Shown: positions 8,248 through 15,664, numbered from the stretch's first letter. The stretch is 19,594 nt of DNA from JAUQQI01 sp042408785 (GCA_042408785.1 JBHOQU010000138.1:1-19594); one strand, 5' to 3'. The notes: generated by a model not told the origin, from the sequence alone. A program made the numbers and translations.

Positions 8248-8253
8248 ATTATA
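8248..8253 (-). promoter_or_regulatory. -10 hexamer 7 nt upstream of dxr (possible leaderless promoter)
   Basis: On the - strand a perfect TATAAT (8253 to 8248) is followed by 7 nt and then the dxr ATG at 8240. Transcription would start at or next to the A of the ATG. No SD is present in the short gap, which fits a leaderless mRNA. No convincing TTGACA-like -35 is visible at 16-18 bp, so the call rests on the -10 and its position. Confidence 0.45.
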
Positions 8254-8313
8254 CCCCGATCCGGCGGCCCCTTTTTCCGGCCGCCCAGGCCCTTCCAGCC
8301 TTCGGCGCTGAAA

Positions 8314-8337
8314 CCGTAGGGGCGCACGGCCGTGCGC
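8314..8337. repeat. Dispersed palindromic repeat, copy 1 (degenerate right arm)
   Basis: A 24-bp sequence starting CCGTAGGGGCGCACGG is identical to bases 15665-15688. Its core GCGCACGGCCGTGC with flanking G/C forms a perfect 16-bp palindrome (8322-8337). Outside the core the right arm diverges from copy 2. It lies between the 3' end of the VOC gene (8428) and the 5' end of dxr (8240), both on the - strand. It has no T-run and so is not an ordinary intrinsic terminator. Confidence 0.75.
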
Positions 8338-8427
8338 GCCGGCAACCACCTGAAAGCCCTGTCGGCCGTCAGGCACCCCGGGGTGCATTCTTATGTAAAA
8401 GGTTCCGGTCAGGAGCCGGGACGACGC

Positions 8428-8799
8428 CTAGCGCTGGAGGAGCCAGATGCAGGTGCCGTCGGGGTCCCGCAGGCAGGCCGCGCGGGCGCCCCACTCGTAA
8501 TCCCGGGGCTCCCGCTCGACCTGAATACCCATCGCCCGAAGCTGCTCACAGGCGGCATCCACATTCGGCACATTGAAGCTGAGGTGGTCCAGGCCCGCCG
8601 CATTACCGGTCAGGTCAAAGGAGCGCAGGCCGGGGGCCGGGGTGGCGGTCTTGAAAAGATAAAGGGCCACCGTCCCGGCCCGGACGAAGGCCGACTCCCC
8701 ATCCTGGTATTCCGGGACAAACCCCAGAGCCTGGTAAAAGGCCAGGCTCTTCTCCAGGTCCGTCACCGCAATCCCGATGTTATCGAGGCCGGTAATCAT
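8428..8799 (-). CDS. Small VOC-fold (glyoxalase/bleomycin-resistance-like) protein
   Basis: A 123-residue single VOC module made of two beta-alpha-beta-beta-beta halves: MITGLDNIGIAVTDLEKSLAFYQALGF opens the first, GLDHLSFNVPNVDAACEQL opens the second, and CLRDPDGTCIWLLQR ends it. Possible metal ligands are the His in LDHLSF and residues near the C-terminus. However, the usual Glu after DPDG (DPDGNxIEL) is replaced here by Trp or Leu (DPDGTCIWLL), and the first module has Asn (LDNIGI) where glyoxalases have His. Catalytic glyoxalase I activity is therefore doubtful; a binding protein or divergent isomerase is as likely. ATG at 8799 is chosen because AGGAGG (8808-8813) is 8 nt upstream; a GTG at 8808 overlaps the SD. 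It stands alone on the - strand, upstream of dxr. Confidence 0.8.
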   Translation of the reverse strand: MITGLDNIGIAVTDLEKSLAFYQALGFVPEYQDGESAFVRAGTVALYLFKTATPAPGLRSFDLTGNAAGLDHLSFNVPNVDAACEQLRAMGIQVEREPRDYEWGARAACLRDPDGTCIWLLQR

Positions 8800-8842
8800 C
8801 CCGGGCACCTCCTCGGCAAAGGGTTAAAATTCCGGGCACCAG

Positions 8843-8857
8843 CCGGTCCCGGACCGG
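8843..8857. repeat. Perfect inverted repeat between the VOC gene and tRNA-Glu
   Basis: CCGGTCC, one C, then GGACCGG make a 7-bp perfect inverted repeat. It lies in the short divergent interval between the small VOC gene (- strand) and tRNA-Glu (+ strand), where the tRNA promoter's -35 would be expected. It could be an operator or a chance GC palindrome; no T-run follows it in either direction. Confidence 0.4.
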
Positions 8858-8860
8858 GTG

Positions 8861-8869
8861 TGGTAAAAT
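8861..8869 (+). promoter_or_regulatory. Extended -10 promoter of tRNA-Glu
   Basis: TGG followed by TAAAAT (8864-8869) forms a TGn-extended -10 element, five of six bases matching TATAAT, in otherwise GC-rich DNA. Transcription would start near 8876, about 25 nt before the tRNA 5' end. No -35 hexamer is recognisable, which is common for extended -10 promoters. Confidence 0.45.
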
Positions 8870-8900
8870 CTTTGCGGGCAACTCGGCCCGGACCCGGCAA

Positions 8901-8974
8901 GCCCCCATCGTCTAGCGGCCTAGGACGCCACCCTTTCAAGGTGGAGGTCGGGGGTTCGAATCCCCCTGGGGGCA
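8901..8974 (+). tRNA. tRNA-Glu (anticodon TTC)
   Basis: The acceptor arm GCCCCCA pairs with TGGGGGC, followed by discriminator A at 8974. The anticodon stem CCACC/GGTGG encloses the loop CTTTCAA, with anticodon TTC (Glu). The T arm CGGGGGTTCGAATCCCCC is canonical and contains TTCGAAT. The 3' CCA is not encoded and must be added by nucleotidyltransferase. It is a single tRNA, not part of a cluster. The convergent transporter gene ends only 2 nt beyond it. Confidence 0.97.
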
Positions 8975-8976
8975 CC

Positions 8977-9906
8977 CTAGCGGCGGGAAGATTCTGCAAG
9001 GCCGAACAGCTGCCAGACGAGCCGCTCCACCCAGGCTGTCCCAAACACCGTAATGATGCCCCCGGCCAGGATAAGCGCCCCCCCCAGGTAGGTGGTCCAC
9101 CCGGGAATCTCCTTGAAAATCAGGGCCGCCAAAATCACGGCTACCAGCGGCTCCACGTAGGTCAAAATCGCCCCCGACTGGGCCTTCACCCGGCCGAGGC
9201 CCCCGTAATATAACCCGATGCCCAGGGCGGTGTGCACCGCCCCCAGCGTAAAGAGCAGGCCCCAGGTCTGAGGCGAGGGCACCCCGGAAATCTGGGTGAG
9301 GGCAGGCGACAGGATAACACCGGCCACCAGGCAGTTGTAAAAGGTGACCGTCTCCACCGGGAGCCGGCCGGCGATGGCCTTCGAGGCCACCGTCCGCAGG
9401 GCGTAAAAGAGGCCCGTTCCCAGGCCGCAAAGCACCCCGACCAGGTTCGGGGTGCCGCCCCCGGCCGCATCCCCCAGGGCCACCAGCGCAACCCCGCTGA
9501 AGGCCAGTACCAGGGCGACCGGAGTACTGGGCTCAAGCCGCTCCCCAATGAGAAAGGGCGCCAGGACCGCCACGAAAACCGGGGCAGTGTAGGCTGCCAG
9601 GACGGCGCTGGCGATGGTAGTGAGCCGGAAGGCGTAGAAAAAGAGCAGCCAGTCCATCGCCAGAAAAATGCCCATCAAGAGCAGGACCGGCCAGTTCCGC
9701 CCGAACCGGAAAAGGGCCCGTTGACCGGTCAGGAGAAAATAAGCCCCCAGGATGAGGGCCGCAAACCCCACCCGAAAAAAGGCGATGGTCGGCGGCGGAA
9801 GGTCAATAAAGCGGACGAAGATTCCGACCGAACCCCAGATGGCGGCCGCCGCCGCCACCTGCACGTAGCCCCGGAGCCGGTTCAACTCAGGAGGCGACCC
9901 CTTCAC
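8977..9906 (-). CDS. EamA/DMT-family transporter (10 TM)
   Basis: About 309 residues, almost entirely hydrophobic helices joined by short charged loops, with two EamA repeats. The first starts near AAAAAIWGSVGIFVRF and ends around SGVALVALGDA; the second starts near LVGVLCGLGTGLFYALRTVASK and ends at YLGGALILAGGIITVFG. The conserved PVFVAVLAPFLIGERLEP and EPLVAVILAALIFKEIP segments close each repeat, as in drug/metabolite exporters of the inner membrane. The substrate cannot be inferred. The start is uncertain: GTG at 9906 is used, but TTG at 9915 and TTG at 9885 (just after the upstream stop) are alternatives, and none has a strong SD. The gene overlaps the GH57 gene by 20 nt with the chosen start. 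Its TAG stop sits 2 nt from the 3' end of convergent tRNA-Glu. Confidence 0.9.
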   Translation of the reverse strand: MKGSPPELNRLRGYVQVAAAAAIWGSVGIFVRFIDLPPPTIAFFRVGFAALILGAYFLLTGQRALFRFGRNWPVLLLMGIFLAMDWLLFFYAFRLTTIASAVLAAYTAPVFVAVLAPFLIGERLEPSTPVALVLAFSGVALVALGDAAGGGTPNLVGVLCGLGTGLFYALRTVASKAIAGRLPVETVTFYNCLVAGVILSPALTQISGVPSPQTWGLLFTLGAVHTALGIGLYYGGLGRVKAQSGAILTYVEPLVAVILAALIFKEIPGWTTYLGGALILAGGIITVFGTAWVERLVWQLFGLAESSRR

Positions 9907-11557
9907 GCTCGGCAAACCACCAGAAGTCTATAAACTCGAAAGGATTGTCCTGCTCGGCCACAACTTTGAGAAACTGGCGGTCGGAAGGGTCGGCAAAGCC
10001 CCGCAGGATGACGGCCGCCAGCCGGTGAAACCGGGCCAGGTGCTCCTGAAACCGGCGGGCGCCGTAGTCGGCCGCCTGCCCGGTGGAGATGAGGAAAGGC
10101 CAGTCGCTCGCCTGCAGAAGGAGCAGCTCCCGGGCGGCCTGCCGCAGAAAATCTCCCAGCCCCCCGGCCAGGTCGTTGCCCACGGCGGCCAGCCGCTCCA
10201 TCATCCGCTCGGCGGCGTGGATGTGGGGCCACATCCAGCGGTTGGTGTCGTTGTTCCACGTGTAGTGGCCACCCCCCTCTCCCCAGGAGCTTTCGGGCAA
10301 GTGGATGGCGGCTTCCGGCGGGTACTCGTCAAGGTAGCGGCCGACCCGGACGGCCTCAACCCACGGGTGTCGGGCAAGCCGCCGGAAGACGCCGGCCAGC
10401 CAGTCACAGCCCTCGAACCACCAGTGGCCGAAAAGCTCGGTGTCGTAGGCCGCCACCACGATGCCGGGCCGTCCCGCCTCCTGAAAGTACCCCGCCAGGC
10501 GCTCCTCCAGAATGGCCACAAAGTGGTCGGCGTGGGCCTCCAGCCGTTCCCGGGCCCGCTCGGGCTCGTAGGGCAGTTTCCGGCCCAGGTCCCCGCTGGC
10601 GTCGGTCACCCGCCAGTACCGCAGGCCGCTCACCGGATCCCGTCGGTGAAACTCCCGGTAGTAAAAGTCGCCGGGGTAGCCCTGAGTTGCCGACCAGACC
10701 TGGAGGCCTGTCTTTTCCTCCCGGCCGAAGACGGCCACGCCGGAGTCGCCCACCCAGTAGGGCCTGAAGGTGGTGCCCCGCCCGCTTACCGGCCGCTCGG
10801 GGGCAACCCGCCGCCTTTCGGGCACGGCATAGGGGCCGATAACTTCCCCGGCCGTTTTGCCCACCAGCTCCCCACCCTCGATGGGCCGGGTATCGGTGAA
10901 GAAAAACCTCACCCCCTGGGCCTCTAAAAACTCCTCCAGCCCCGGCTTGCGGATGCCCGTTTCGGGATGGATAAAGGCGGGCCGGTAACCGCACTCGGGT
11001 AGCCAGACGCCCTCGGGCTGGCGGCCAAAGAGGCGGCGGTGGGCCTCAAGGCCGGTCCGGAGCTGCCCGTAGATGCTGGAGTCCCGCTCCAGCAGGGGAA
11101 GATACGGGTGGGTGGCCGGCCCCCCGATAAGCTCCACGTATCCGGCGTCGGCCAGCGCCCGCAGCCTGGGGATGAGCTGGCGGCCGTAGGCCTCAAAGCG
11201 GGCCCGCAGCCGCCCGAAATGGCCGGCCCAGAACCGGGCCAGGCCGGCCATAACCCGGTCCCCGGCCTGGTCGAAGCGCCGGGCGTCGAGCTCCGCCAGG
11301 CTGAGCCGCTCGGCCAGGTAGACATCGAAGCCGGCCAGGATGTCAGGGTCGGCCAGCTGCTCGGCCAGAATCGGCGTTATCCCAAGGGTCAGGCCGAACC
11401 GTACCCCCTCCGCCGCCAGCTCCTCGAGGGCGGCAATCAGGGGAAGGTAGGTGTCCAGGATGGCCTCGTGGAGCATCTCCTCGCCGTGGGGCCAGCGGCC
11501 TGCCCGCCGCACGTAGGGAAGGTGGGAGTGCAGAACCAGGCCGAAGTAGCCCTTCAT
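9887..11557 (-). CDS. GH57 1,4-alpha-glucan branching enzyme (DUF1957-type)
   Basis: A 556-residue glycoside hydrolase family 57 protein. It starts with the signature FGLVLHSHLPYVRRAGRW and is close in size to the Thermus GH57 branching enzyme. Catalytic candidates are Glu188 in VWLPECGYRP (nucleophile) and Asp372 in VAAYDTELFGHWW (acid/base), both in expected family contexts. The C-terminal helical region with SSWGEGGGHYTWNN and MWPHIHAAERMMERL corresponds to the DUF1957 domain. The enzyme would form alpha-1,6 branches in glycogen-like alpha-glucan in the cytoplasm. No other glycogen gene is present in the window. ATG at 11557 has GGAAAGG a few nt upstream and overlaps the preceding stop as ATGA. 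Other GH57 activities such as amylase are less likely given the DUF1957 part. Confidence 0.92.
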   Translation of the reverse strand: MKGYFGLVLHSHLPYVRRAGRWPHGEEMLHEAILDTYLPLIAALEELAAEGVRFGLTLGITPILAEQLADPDILAGFDVYLAERLSLAELDARRFDQAGDRVMAGLARFWAGHFGRLRARFEAYGRQLIPRLRALADAGYVELIGGPATHPYLPLLERDSSIYGQLRTGLEAHRRLFGRQPEGVWLPECGYRPAFIHPETGIRKPGLEEFLEAQGVRFFFTDTRPIEGGELVGKTAGEVIGPYAVPERRRVAPERPVSGRGTTFRPYWVGDSGVAVFGREEKTGLQVWSATQGYPGDFYYREFHRRDPVSGLRYWRVTDASGDLGRKLPYEPERARERLEAHADHFVAILEERLAGYFQEAGRPGIVVAAYDTELFGHWWFEGCDWLAGVFRRLARHPWVEAVRVGRYLDEYPPEAAIHLPESSWGEGGGHYTWNNDTNRWMWPHIHAAERMMERLAAVGNDLAGGLGDFLRQAARELLLLQASDWPFLISTGQAADYGARRFQEHLARFHRLAAVILRGFADPSDRQFLKVVAEQDNPFEFIDFWWFAEREGVAS

Positions 11558-11763
11558 TGCGCCTTTCCAAGAACTCTACCCTGCGGCGCCGCCAGCTCAG
11601 CCACCACTACCTGCCCCGGGGCGATGAATACCCGCCCGACCCTGGTGGTGCCTTCAACCTCGACCAGCACCAGGTCGCCTACCTGGAGCTCGAGCCCCTG
11701 GGCCTCAATGAAGTAGACGCGGCCCGCCCGCTCGAACCGAACCCCCGCCACGGCCTGTCCCAT
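11554..11763 (-). CDS. Stand-alone RicT/YaaT (PSP1 family) N-terminal domain protein, 69 aa
   Basis: The protein starts GVRFERAGRVYFIEA and continues ELQVGDLVLVEVEGTTRVGRV. This closely follows the N-terminal beta-domain of RicT/YaaT, a PSP1-family protein of about 270 residues that in Bacillota acts with RicA and RicF in RNA processing and competence/sporulation control. In many Bacillota that gene follows holB, exactly as here. The PSP1 C-terminal domain and its conserved cysteines are absent: the frame ends cleanly and overlaps the GH57 ATG as ATGA. There is therefore no leftover coding sequence in another frame and no sign of a recent frameshift. ATG at 11763 shares its A with the holB stop (TGATG); GTG at 11766 is an alternative. 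Its function on its own is unknown. Confidence 0.7.
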   Translation of the reverse strand: MGQAVAGVRFERAGRVYFIEAQGLELQVGDLVLVEVEGTTRVGRVFIAPGQVVVAELAAPQGRVLGKAQ

Positions 11764-12779
11764 CACCGCAGGGTCGGCAGCCCCAGCATCAGATTATCCA
11801 GCGTCAGGCGGGCGTGGACGTTCTGCTCCAGCAGGCGGCGGGCCCGCCGGATCTGCCGGATGGCATCTGCCACCCGGTCGCGGCTCAGGTCCCGGGCCGC
11901 CCGCCCGATTTCGGCCTCCCGGTCCCGGTTGGTTATGAGCTCGGGCGCCCCGACCTGCACCAGCAACACGTCCCGCCACCACTCGGCCAGAAGGTCCAGG
12001 GCTTCGAAAACCAGGTCCCGGTCCCGTCCGAATGCCTCGGCCAGCTCCTGGGCCCACCGCAGGGCCCCGGCCGCGTCCCCCGAAGCCAGCAACCCCGCCT
12101 GCCGGTCCAGCAGTTCCTGCCGCCAGCGGAGCCATTCCACATCATGCGCCAGGGCCAGCGACCGCCCCACCCGCCCCCGCCCCAGGGCGGCTACGAGGCG
12201 GGCCAGCTCCGGCTCCAGACCCCGCTCCCGGAGCAGGTCGGCTACCCGGGCCGTTCCCACCGGCCGGAGTTCCAGCCGCAGACACCGGGACCGCACCGTT
12301 TCGGGCAGGGCGGAATCGTCGGCCGCGATTAAGATAATGAGTACGTGGGGCGGGGGCTCCTCCAGGGTTTTAAGGAGGGCGTTGGCCGCCTCCACCGTCA
12401 TCGTCTCGGCATCCAGGATGATAAACACCCGGTGCCGGCCGGCCATGGGCAGCAGGCTGGCGTCCCGGATCAGCTGGCGCACCGCCCCGATACCCACCCG
12501 GGTGCTGGCCCCCTCCTCGTCCTCGTCGAAGGTCATTCCCCGCCGGATGACCATCACGTCCGGGTGAACCCCCCGGTCGACCCGGATGCACTGGGCGCAC
12601 CGGCCGCAGGGCGGGTCCTCGCCCTCGCAGTTAACGGCCTTGGCCAGAAGCATTCCCACGGTGGCTTTGCCCACCCCCGGGGGGCCGACGATAAGGTAAG
12701 CCTGGGCGGTCCGACCGGAGGCCAGGCTCCGGCGAAGGAGGTCCACCGCCCGCTCGTTTCCCACCACCGGCCAGGGCAT
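11763..12779 (-). CDS. holB: DNA polymerase III delta' subunit
   Basis: A 338-residue AAA+ clamp-loader subunit. It has the Walker A-like GPPGVGK (residues 32-38), a zinc-binding set Cys51, Cys58, Cys61 and Cys64 (CGRCAQC), a long acidic loop (TFDEDEEG), the sensor region ANALLKTLEEPPPHVLIILIA and the SRC motif (VRSRCLRLEL). Delta' helps open and load the beta clamp during replication. The intact P-loop and SRC arginine could also suit a gamma/tau protein, but the short length and the RicT-like neighbour favour HolB. ATG at 12779 is chosen because GGGGA lies 6 nt upstream; GTG at 12785 overlaps the lysA stop and has no spacing from an SD. The usual neighbour tmk is replaced here by lysA. Confidence 0.92.
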   Translation of the reverse strand: MPWPVVGNERAVDLLRRSLASGRTAQAYLIVGPPGVGKATVGMLLAKAVNCEGEDPPCGRCAQCIRVDRGVHPDVMVIRRGMTFDEDEEGASTRVGIGAVRQLIRDASLLPMAGRHRVFIILDAETMTVEAANALLKTLEEPPPHVLIILIAADDSALPETVRSRCLRLELRPVGTARVADLLRERGLEPELARLVAALGRGRVGRSLALAHDVEWLRWRQELLDRQAGLLASGDAAGALRWAQELAEAFGRDRDLVFEALDLLAEWWRDVLLVQVGAPELITNRDREAEIGRAARDLSRDRVADAIRQIRRARRLLEQNVHARLTLDNLMLGLPTLR

Positions 12780-12781
12780 CC

Positions 12782-14110
12782 TCACTCCCCAACGTCCAAG
12801 GCCATAAGGTCCTCATAGGTCTCCCGCCGCCGGATGAGCCGGGCCTGCCCGCCGGAAACCAGCACCACTGCCGGCTTTAAGGCGGCGTTATAGTTGCTGG
12901 CCATGGCCAGGCAGTAAGCGCCGGCCGCGGGCAGGGCCAATAGGTCCCCCGGCTCCACCGGGGGCAGGTGGACGTCCCGGACCAGAATATCCCCTGACTC
13001 GCAGTATTTCCCGACGACCGTGACCGGAGCGGTCGGGAGTTCCCCGGCCCGGTTGGCCACAATCACCTCGTAGCGGGCACCGTAAAGGGCAGGCCGGATG
13101 TTGTCGGCCATTCCCCCGTCCACCGCCACGTAGGTCCGGACGCCGGGGATGGTCTTTACCGCTCCGACCCGGTAAACCGCCACCCCGGCGGGGCCGATGA
13201 TGGACCGCCCAGGTTCGACGACCAGCCTCGGCCGGGGAAGACCCCACCGGGCCAGCTTGGCCTGTACGGCCTGGCAGACCGCCCCGATGTAGTCGGCCAC
13301 GGCCGGGGCGGGGTCTTCGGCCAGGTAGGGGATGCCAAGCCCGCCGCCGGGACTGAACTCCCGGAACTCAAAGCCGTGGCGCCGGGCCGCCTCCCCGACA
13401 AAATCGAAGCAGATAGCCACCGCCCGCTCGAATGCCTCCAGGTCGAAAATCTGCGACCCGATGTGGACGTGGAACCCAACCAGCTCCAGGTTGCGGGCCT
13501 TAAAGACGGCCTCGACCGCCTCCTCGGCCTGGCCGGTGGCGATGGGCAGGCCGAACTTGGTATCGATAACCCCGGTGGTGATGTACTGATGGGTATGGGG
13601 GTCGATACCCGGGGTGAGTCGGATCAGCACCGGCTGCCGCCGGCCGGCGGCCAGCCGGTCGATCAGGCCCACCTCGTAAAGGTTATCAACTACGAACCGG
13701 CCGACGCCGACCCGGAGGGCCAGCTCGATTTCGTCGGGCGTCTTGTTGTTGCCGTGGAAGTAAACCCGGTCCATGGGAAAGCCGGCGGCGTGGGCGATGG
13801 CCACCTCGCCCCCGGAGACCACATCCAGGCCCAGGCCTTCGTCGGCGAAGAGCCGGGCCAGGGGACGGTTTAGAAAGGCCTTGGCGGCGTACACCACCAG
13901 CCCGTCCCCGTACTGCCGGCCCAACTCCTCCCGGTAGGCCCGGGCCCGGGCCCGCAGGGTCAGCTCGTCAAAAATATAAAGGGGCGTGCCGAAGGTGGCG
14001 GCCAGGTCCACCACGTCGCACCCGCCCACCGCCAGGTGACCGGAAGGGGTAAGCTCGGCGCTCAGGGGCAGCACCTTTTCCAGGCCAGGTTTGCCGTGAA
14101 ACAGGGCCAT
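12782..14110 (-). CDS. lysA: Diaminopimelate decarboxylase
   Basis: LysA decarboxylates meso-diaminopimelate to L-lysine, the last step of lysine synthesis, with pyridoxal phosphate. The 442-residue protein has the fold type III pattern. The PLP lysine is Lys77 in VVYAAKAFLNR. HGNNKTPDEIELAL, FHVHIGSQIFD, the glycine-rich phosphate loop FSPGGGLGIPY, VVEPGRSIIGPAG and the active-site CESGDILVRD near the C-terminus all follow in the right order. ATG at 14110 has GGGAG 6 nt upstream; a TTG one codon earlier is less suitable. It heads a compact - strand run with holB, the mini-RicT gene, the GH57 gene and the EamA gene. The only visible gap upstream is about 30 bp after the M20 gene, so it may be co-transcribed with that gene. 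Confidence 0.95.
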   Translation of the reverse strand: MALFHGKPGLEKVLPLSAELTPSGHLAVGGCDVVDLAATFGTPLYIFDELTLRARARAYREELGRQYGDGLVVYAAKAFLNRPLARLFADEGLGLDVVSGGEVAIAHAAGFPMDRVYFHGNNKTPDEIELALRVGVGRFVVDNLYEVGLIDRLAAGRRQPVLIRLTPGIDPHTHQYITTGVIDTKFGLPIATGQAEEAVEAVFKARNLELVGFHVHIGSQIFDLEAFERAVAICFDFVGEAARRHGFEFREFSPGGGLGIPYLAEDPAPAVADYIGAVCQAVQAKLARWGLPRPRLVVEPGRSIIGPAGVAVYRVGAVKTIPGVRTYVAVDGGMADNIRPALYGARYEVIVANRAGELPTAPVTVVGKYCESGDILVRDVHLPPVEPGDLLALPAAGAYCLAMASNYNAALKPAVVLVSGGQARLIRRRETYEDLMALDVGE

Positions 14111-14143
14111 CAACCGCTCCCTTACCGGGTCTGCGTATCTATT

Positions 14144-15535
14144 TTACCGGGCCGTCCCGCCGGCAAAGGCGTGGAGAAAATTAACCACCGACTTTTCGAA
14201 AAGGCGCATCCCCTCGACGGTGGCGTACTCGTTGGGGCTGTGGGCCCGGCCGCCGTGGCCCAGACCGCCCATGGCGAAGGGCAAGCCCAGAACCTCGGTG
14301 AAAAGATAAAAGGGGGCCGACCCGCCCAGGTGGGGCCAGACCTCCGGCTCAAAGCCGAAGTCCCGGAAGCTCTTGATCAGCGCCTGGACCACCTCGGCCC
14401 GGATGCTGGTCTTGGCCCAAGGGTAGGCATCGTGGACGACCAGCTCAATATCCCCGAAGCCGTGGCGGTCGAGGTGCTCCCGGATCCGCCGGATGGTGAG
14501 TTCCGGACGCATGCGGGGAACCAGCCGGCAGTCAAGCTTGGCCCGGGCCTCGTGGGGAAGGACGGTCTTCGTGCCCTCGGCGGTGTGGCCCGAAATGATG
14601 CCGTCGATGTTAAGGGTGGGCTGGTAAAGGTATTTCTTGAGCAGGTCCACCCCGGTCAGGTCGTACTTAAACCGGCGGACCTCGTGGGCCTGCAGAAGAG
14701 TCTCCGGGGTGAAGGTCGCCTCCAGCCGCCCAAGCACTTCCTGGTCCTCGGCCGAAGGGGGCTCGACCTCATCGTAAAAGCCGTCGATAAGAATGTGCTT
14801 CTGGTCCGGGCTGAGCATGGTTGAAAGGGCATGGATGAGGCGCCAGGTCGGCGAATGGAACCAGACGGCGTTGCTCCCGTGGACCGCCCGGGTCGTCGGC
14901 CCGCCCCAGTCCCCACCCCGACAGACGAGCTCGAAAAAGACGATGCCCTTCACCCCCAGGTACATGACGACCTTGCCGGTCAGGTCCTGGGAGAAGGCCG
15001 GGAAGTAGACGGCGTCGGCCCGGAGCCGGTCCCGGTTCGATTTAACAAAATCGGGCAGGTGGGGACTGCCCAGCTCCTCTTCTCCCTCGATGACCAGCTT
15101 AAAATTCAGGGGGAACGCGCCGGTCACGGCCTTCAAAGTCTCTAAGACGTTAAAAAAGCAGGCCAGCGGTCCTTTCTGGTTGGTGGCGCCCCGGCTCACC
15201 AGGCAGAGCCCGTGGGGCGGAAAGTCGATAACTTCACCCCCGAAAGGGGGCACCACCCACACCTCCCCGACGACCGGCTGGACGTCATACATCCCGTAGA
15301 CAAGGAGGGTCTTTGGGGCACCGGCGTCCAGCTCCCCATACACCACCGGGTGCCCGGCCGTGGGGCAGACCTCGGCGCGGCCACCGAGCCGGACAAGCTC
15401 GGTGGCCAGAAGCTCGGCCATCTCGGGAATGCCGGTGCCGTCGGCCGAGATGGAAGGCTGCCGGACAAACCGCCTGACCCGGTCCAGGTGGGCTTCGAAG
15501 TGGTCGTCAATATGGGCGTAGAGGGCTTCAAGCAA
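14144..15535 (-). CDS. M20-family peptidase homologue with non-canonical metal site
   Basis: About 463 residues with the overall layout of M20 dipeptidases/deacylases: LLVYGMYDVQPV, SRGATNQKGPLACFF, IEGEEELGSP, a central dimerisation domain, and AHSPNEYATVEGM near the C-terminus. Active M20 enzymes bind two zinc ions with His (GHYDVQP), a bridging Asp (DDKG), Glu, Asp/Glu and a C-terminal His. Here the first His is Met82, the bridging Asp is Asn119, and the later Asp seems to be Ala (VYFPAFSQ). The EGEEE glutamates and the HSPNEY histidine remain. It may be a divergent subfamily using one metal, a binding protein, or inactive. TTG at 15535 is chosen because GGGAGG lies 7 nt upstream; GTG at 15541 is too close to it. 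No signal peptide is seen. Confidence 0.85.
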   Translation of the reverse strand: MLEALYAHIDDHFEAHLDRVRRFVRQPSISADGTGIPEMAELLATELVRLGGRAEVCPTAGHPVVYGELDAGAPKTLLVYGMYDVQPVVGEVWVVPPFGGEVIDFPPHGLCLVSRGATNQKGPLACFFNVLETLKAVTGAFPLNFKLVIEGEEELGSPHLPDFVKSNRDRLRADAVYFPAFSQDLTGKVVMYLGVKGIVFFELVCRGGDWGGPTTRAVHGSNAVWFHSPTWRLIHALSTMLSPDQKHILIDGFYDEVEPPSAEDQEVLGRLEATFTPETLLQAHEVRRFKYDLTGVDLLKKYLYQPTLNIDGIISGHTAEGTKTVLPHEARAKLDCRLVPRMRPELTIRRIREHLDRHGFGDIELVVHDAYPWAKTSIRAEVVQALIKSFRDFGFEPEVWPHLGGSAPFYLFTEVLGLPFAMGGLGHGGRAHSPNEYATVEGMRLFEKSVVNFLHAFAGGTAR

Positions 15536-15664
15536 AGCCACGCCTCCCAGCGCAGGGTACGGTTCCACCGTATGTTACCACAACTGCGCCCGGACCCGGC
15601 CCGGTTTGGCGGGCCGGCAGCGCTTTTGGGTCCCGGCCGTAACCCGAGGCCACAGTCAACCATT

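Noticed and set aside
8241..8345. 35-residue N-terminal extension of dxr
   Set aside because: It has no family similarity, crosses the palindromic repeat and lacks an SD; the Dxr N-terminus is complete from 8240.
8843..8857. The CCGGTCC/GGACCGG inverted repeat as a terminator for the VOC or upstream transcripts
   Set aside because: The loop would be a single base and no T-run follows on either strand; kept only as a possible operator-type repeat.
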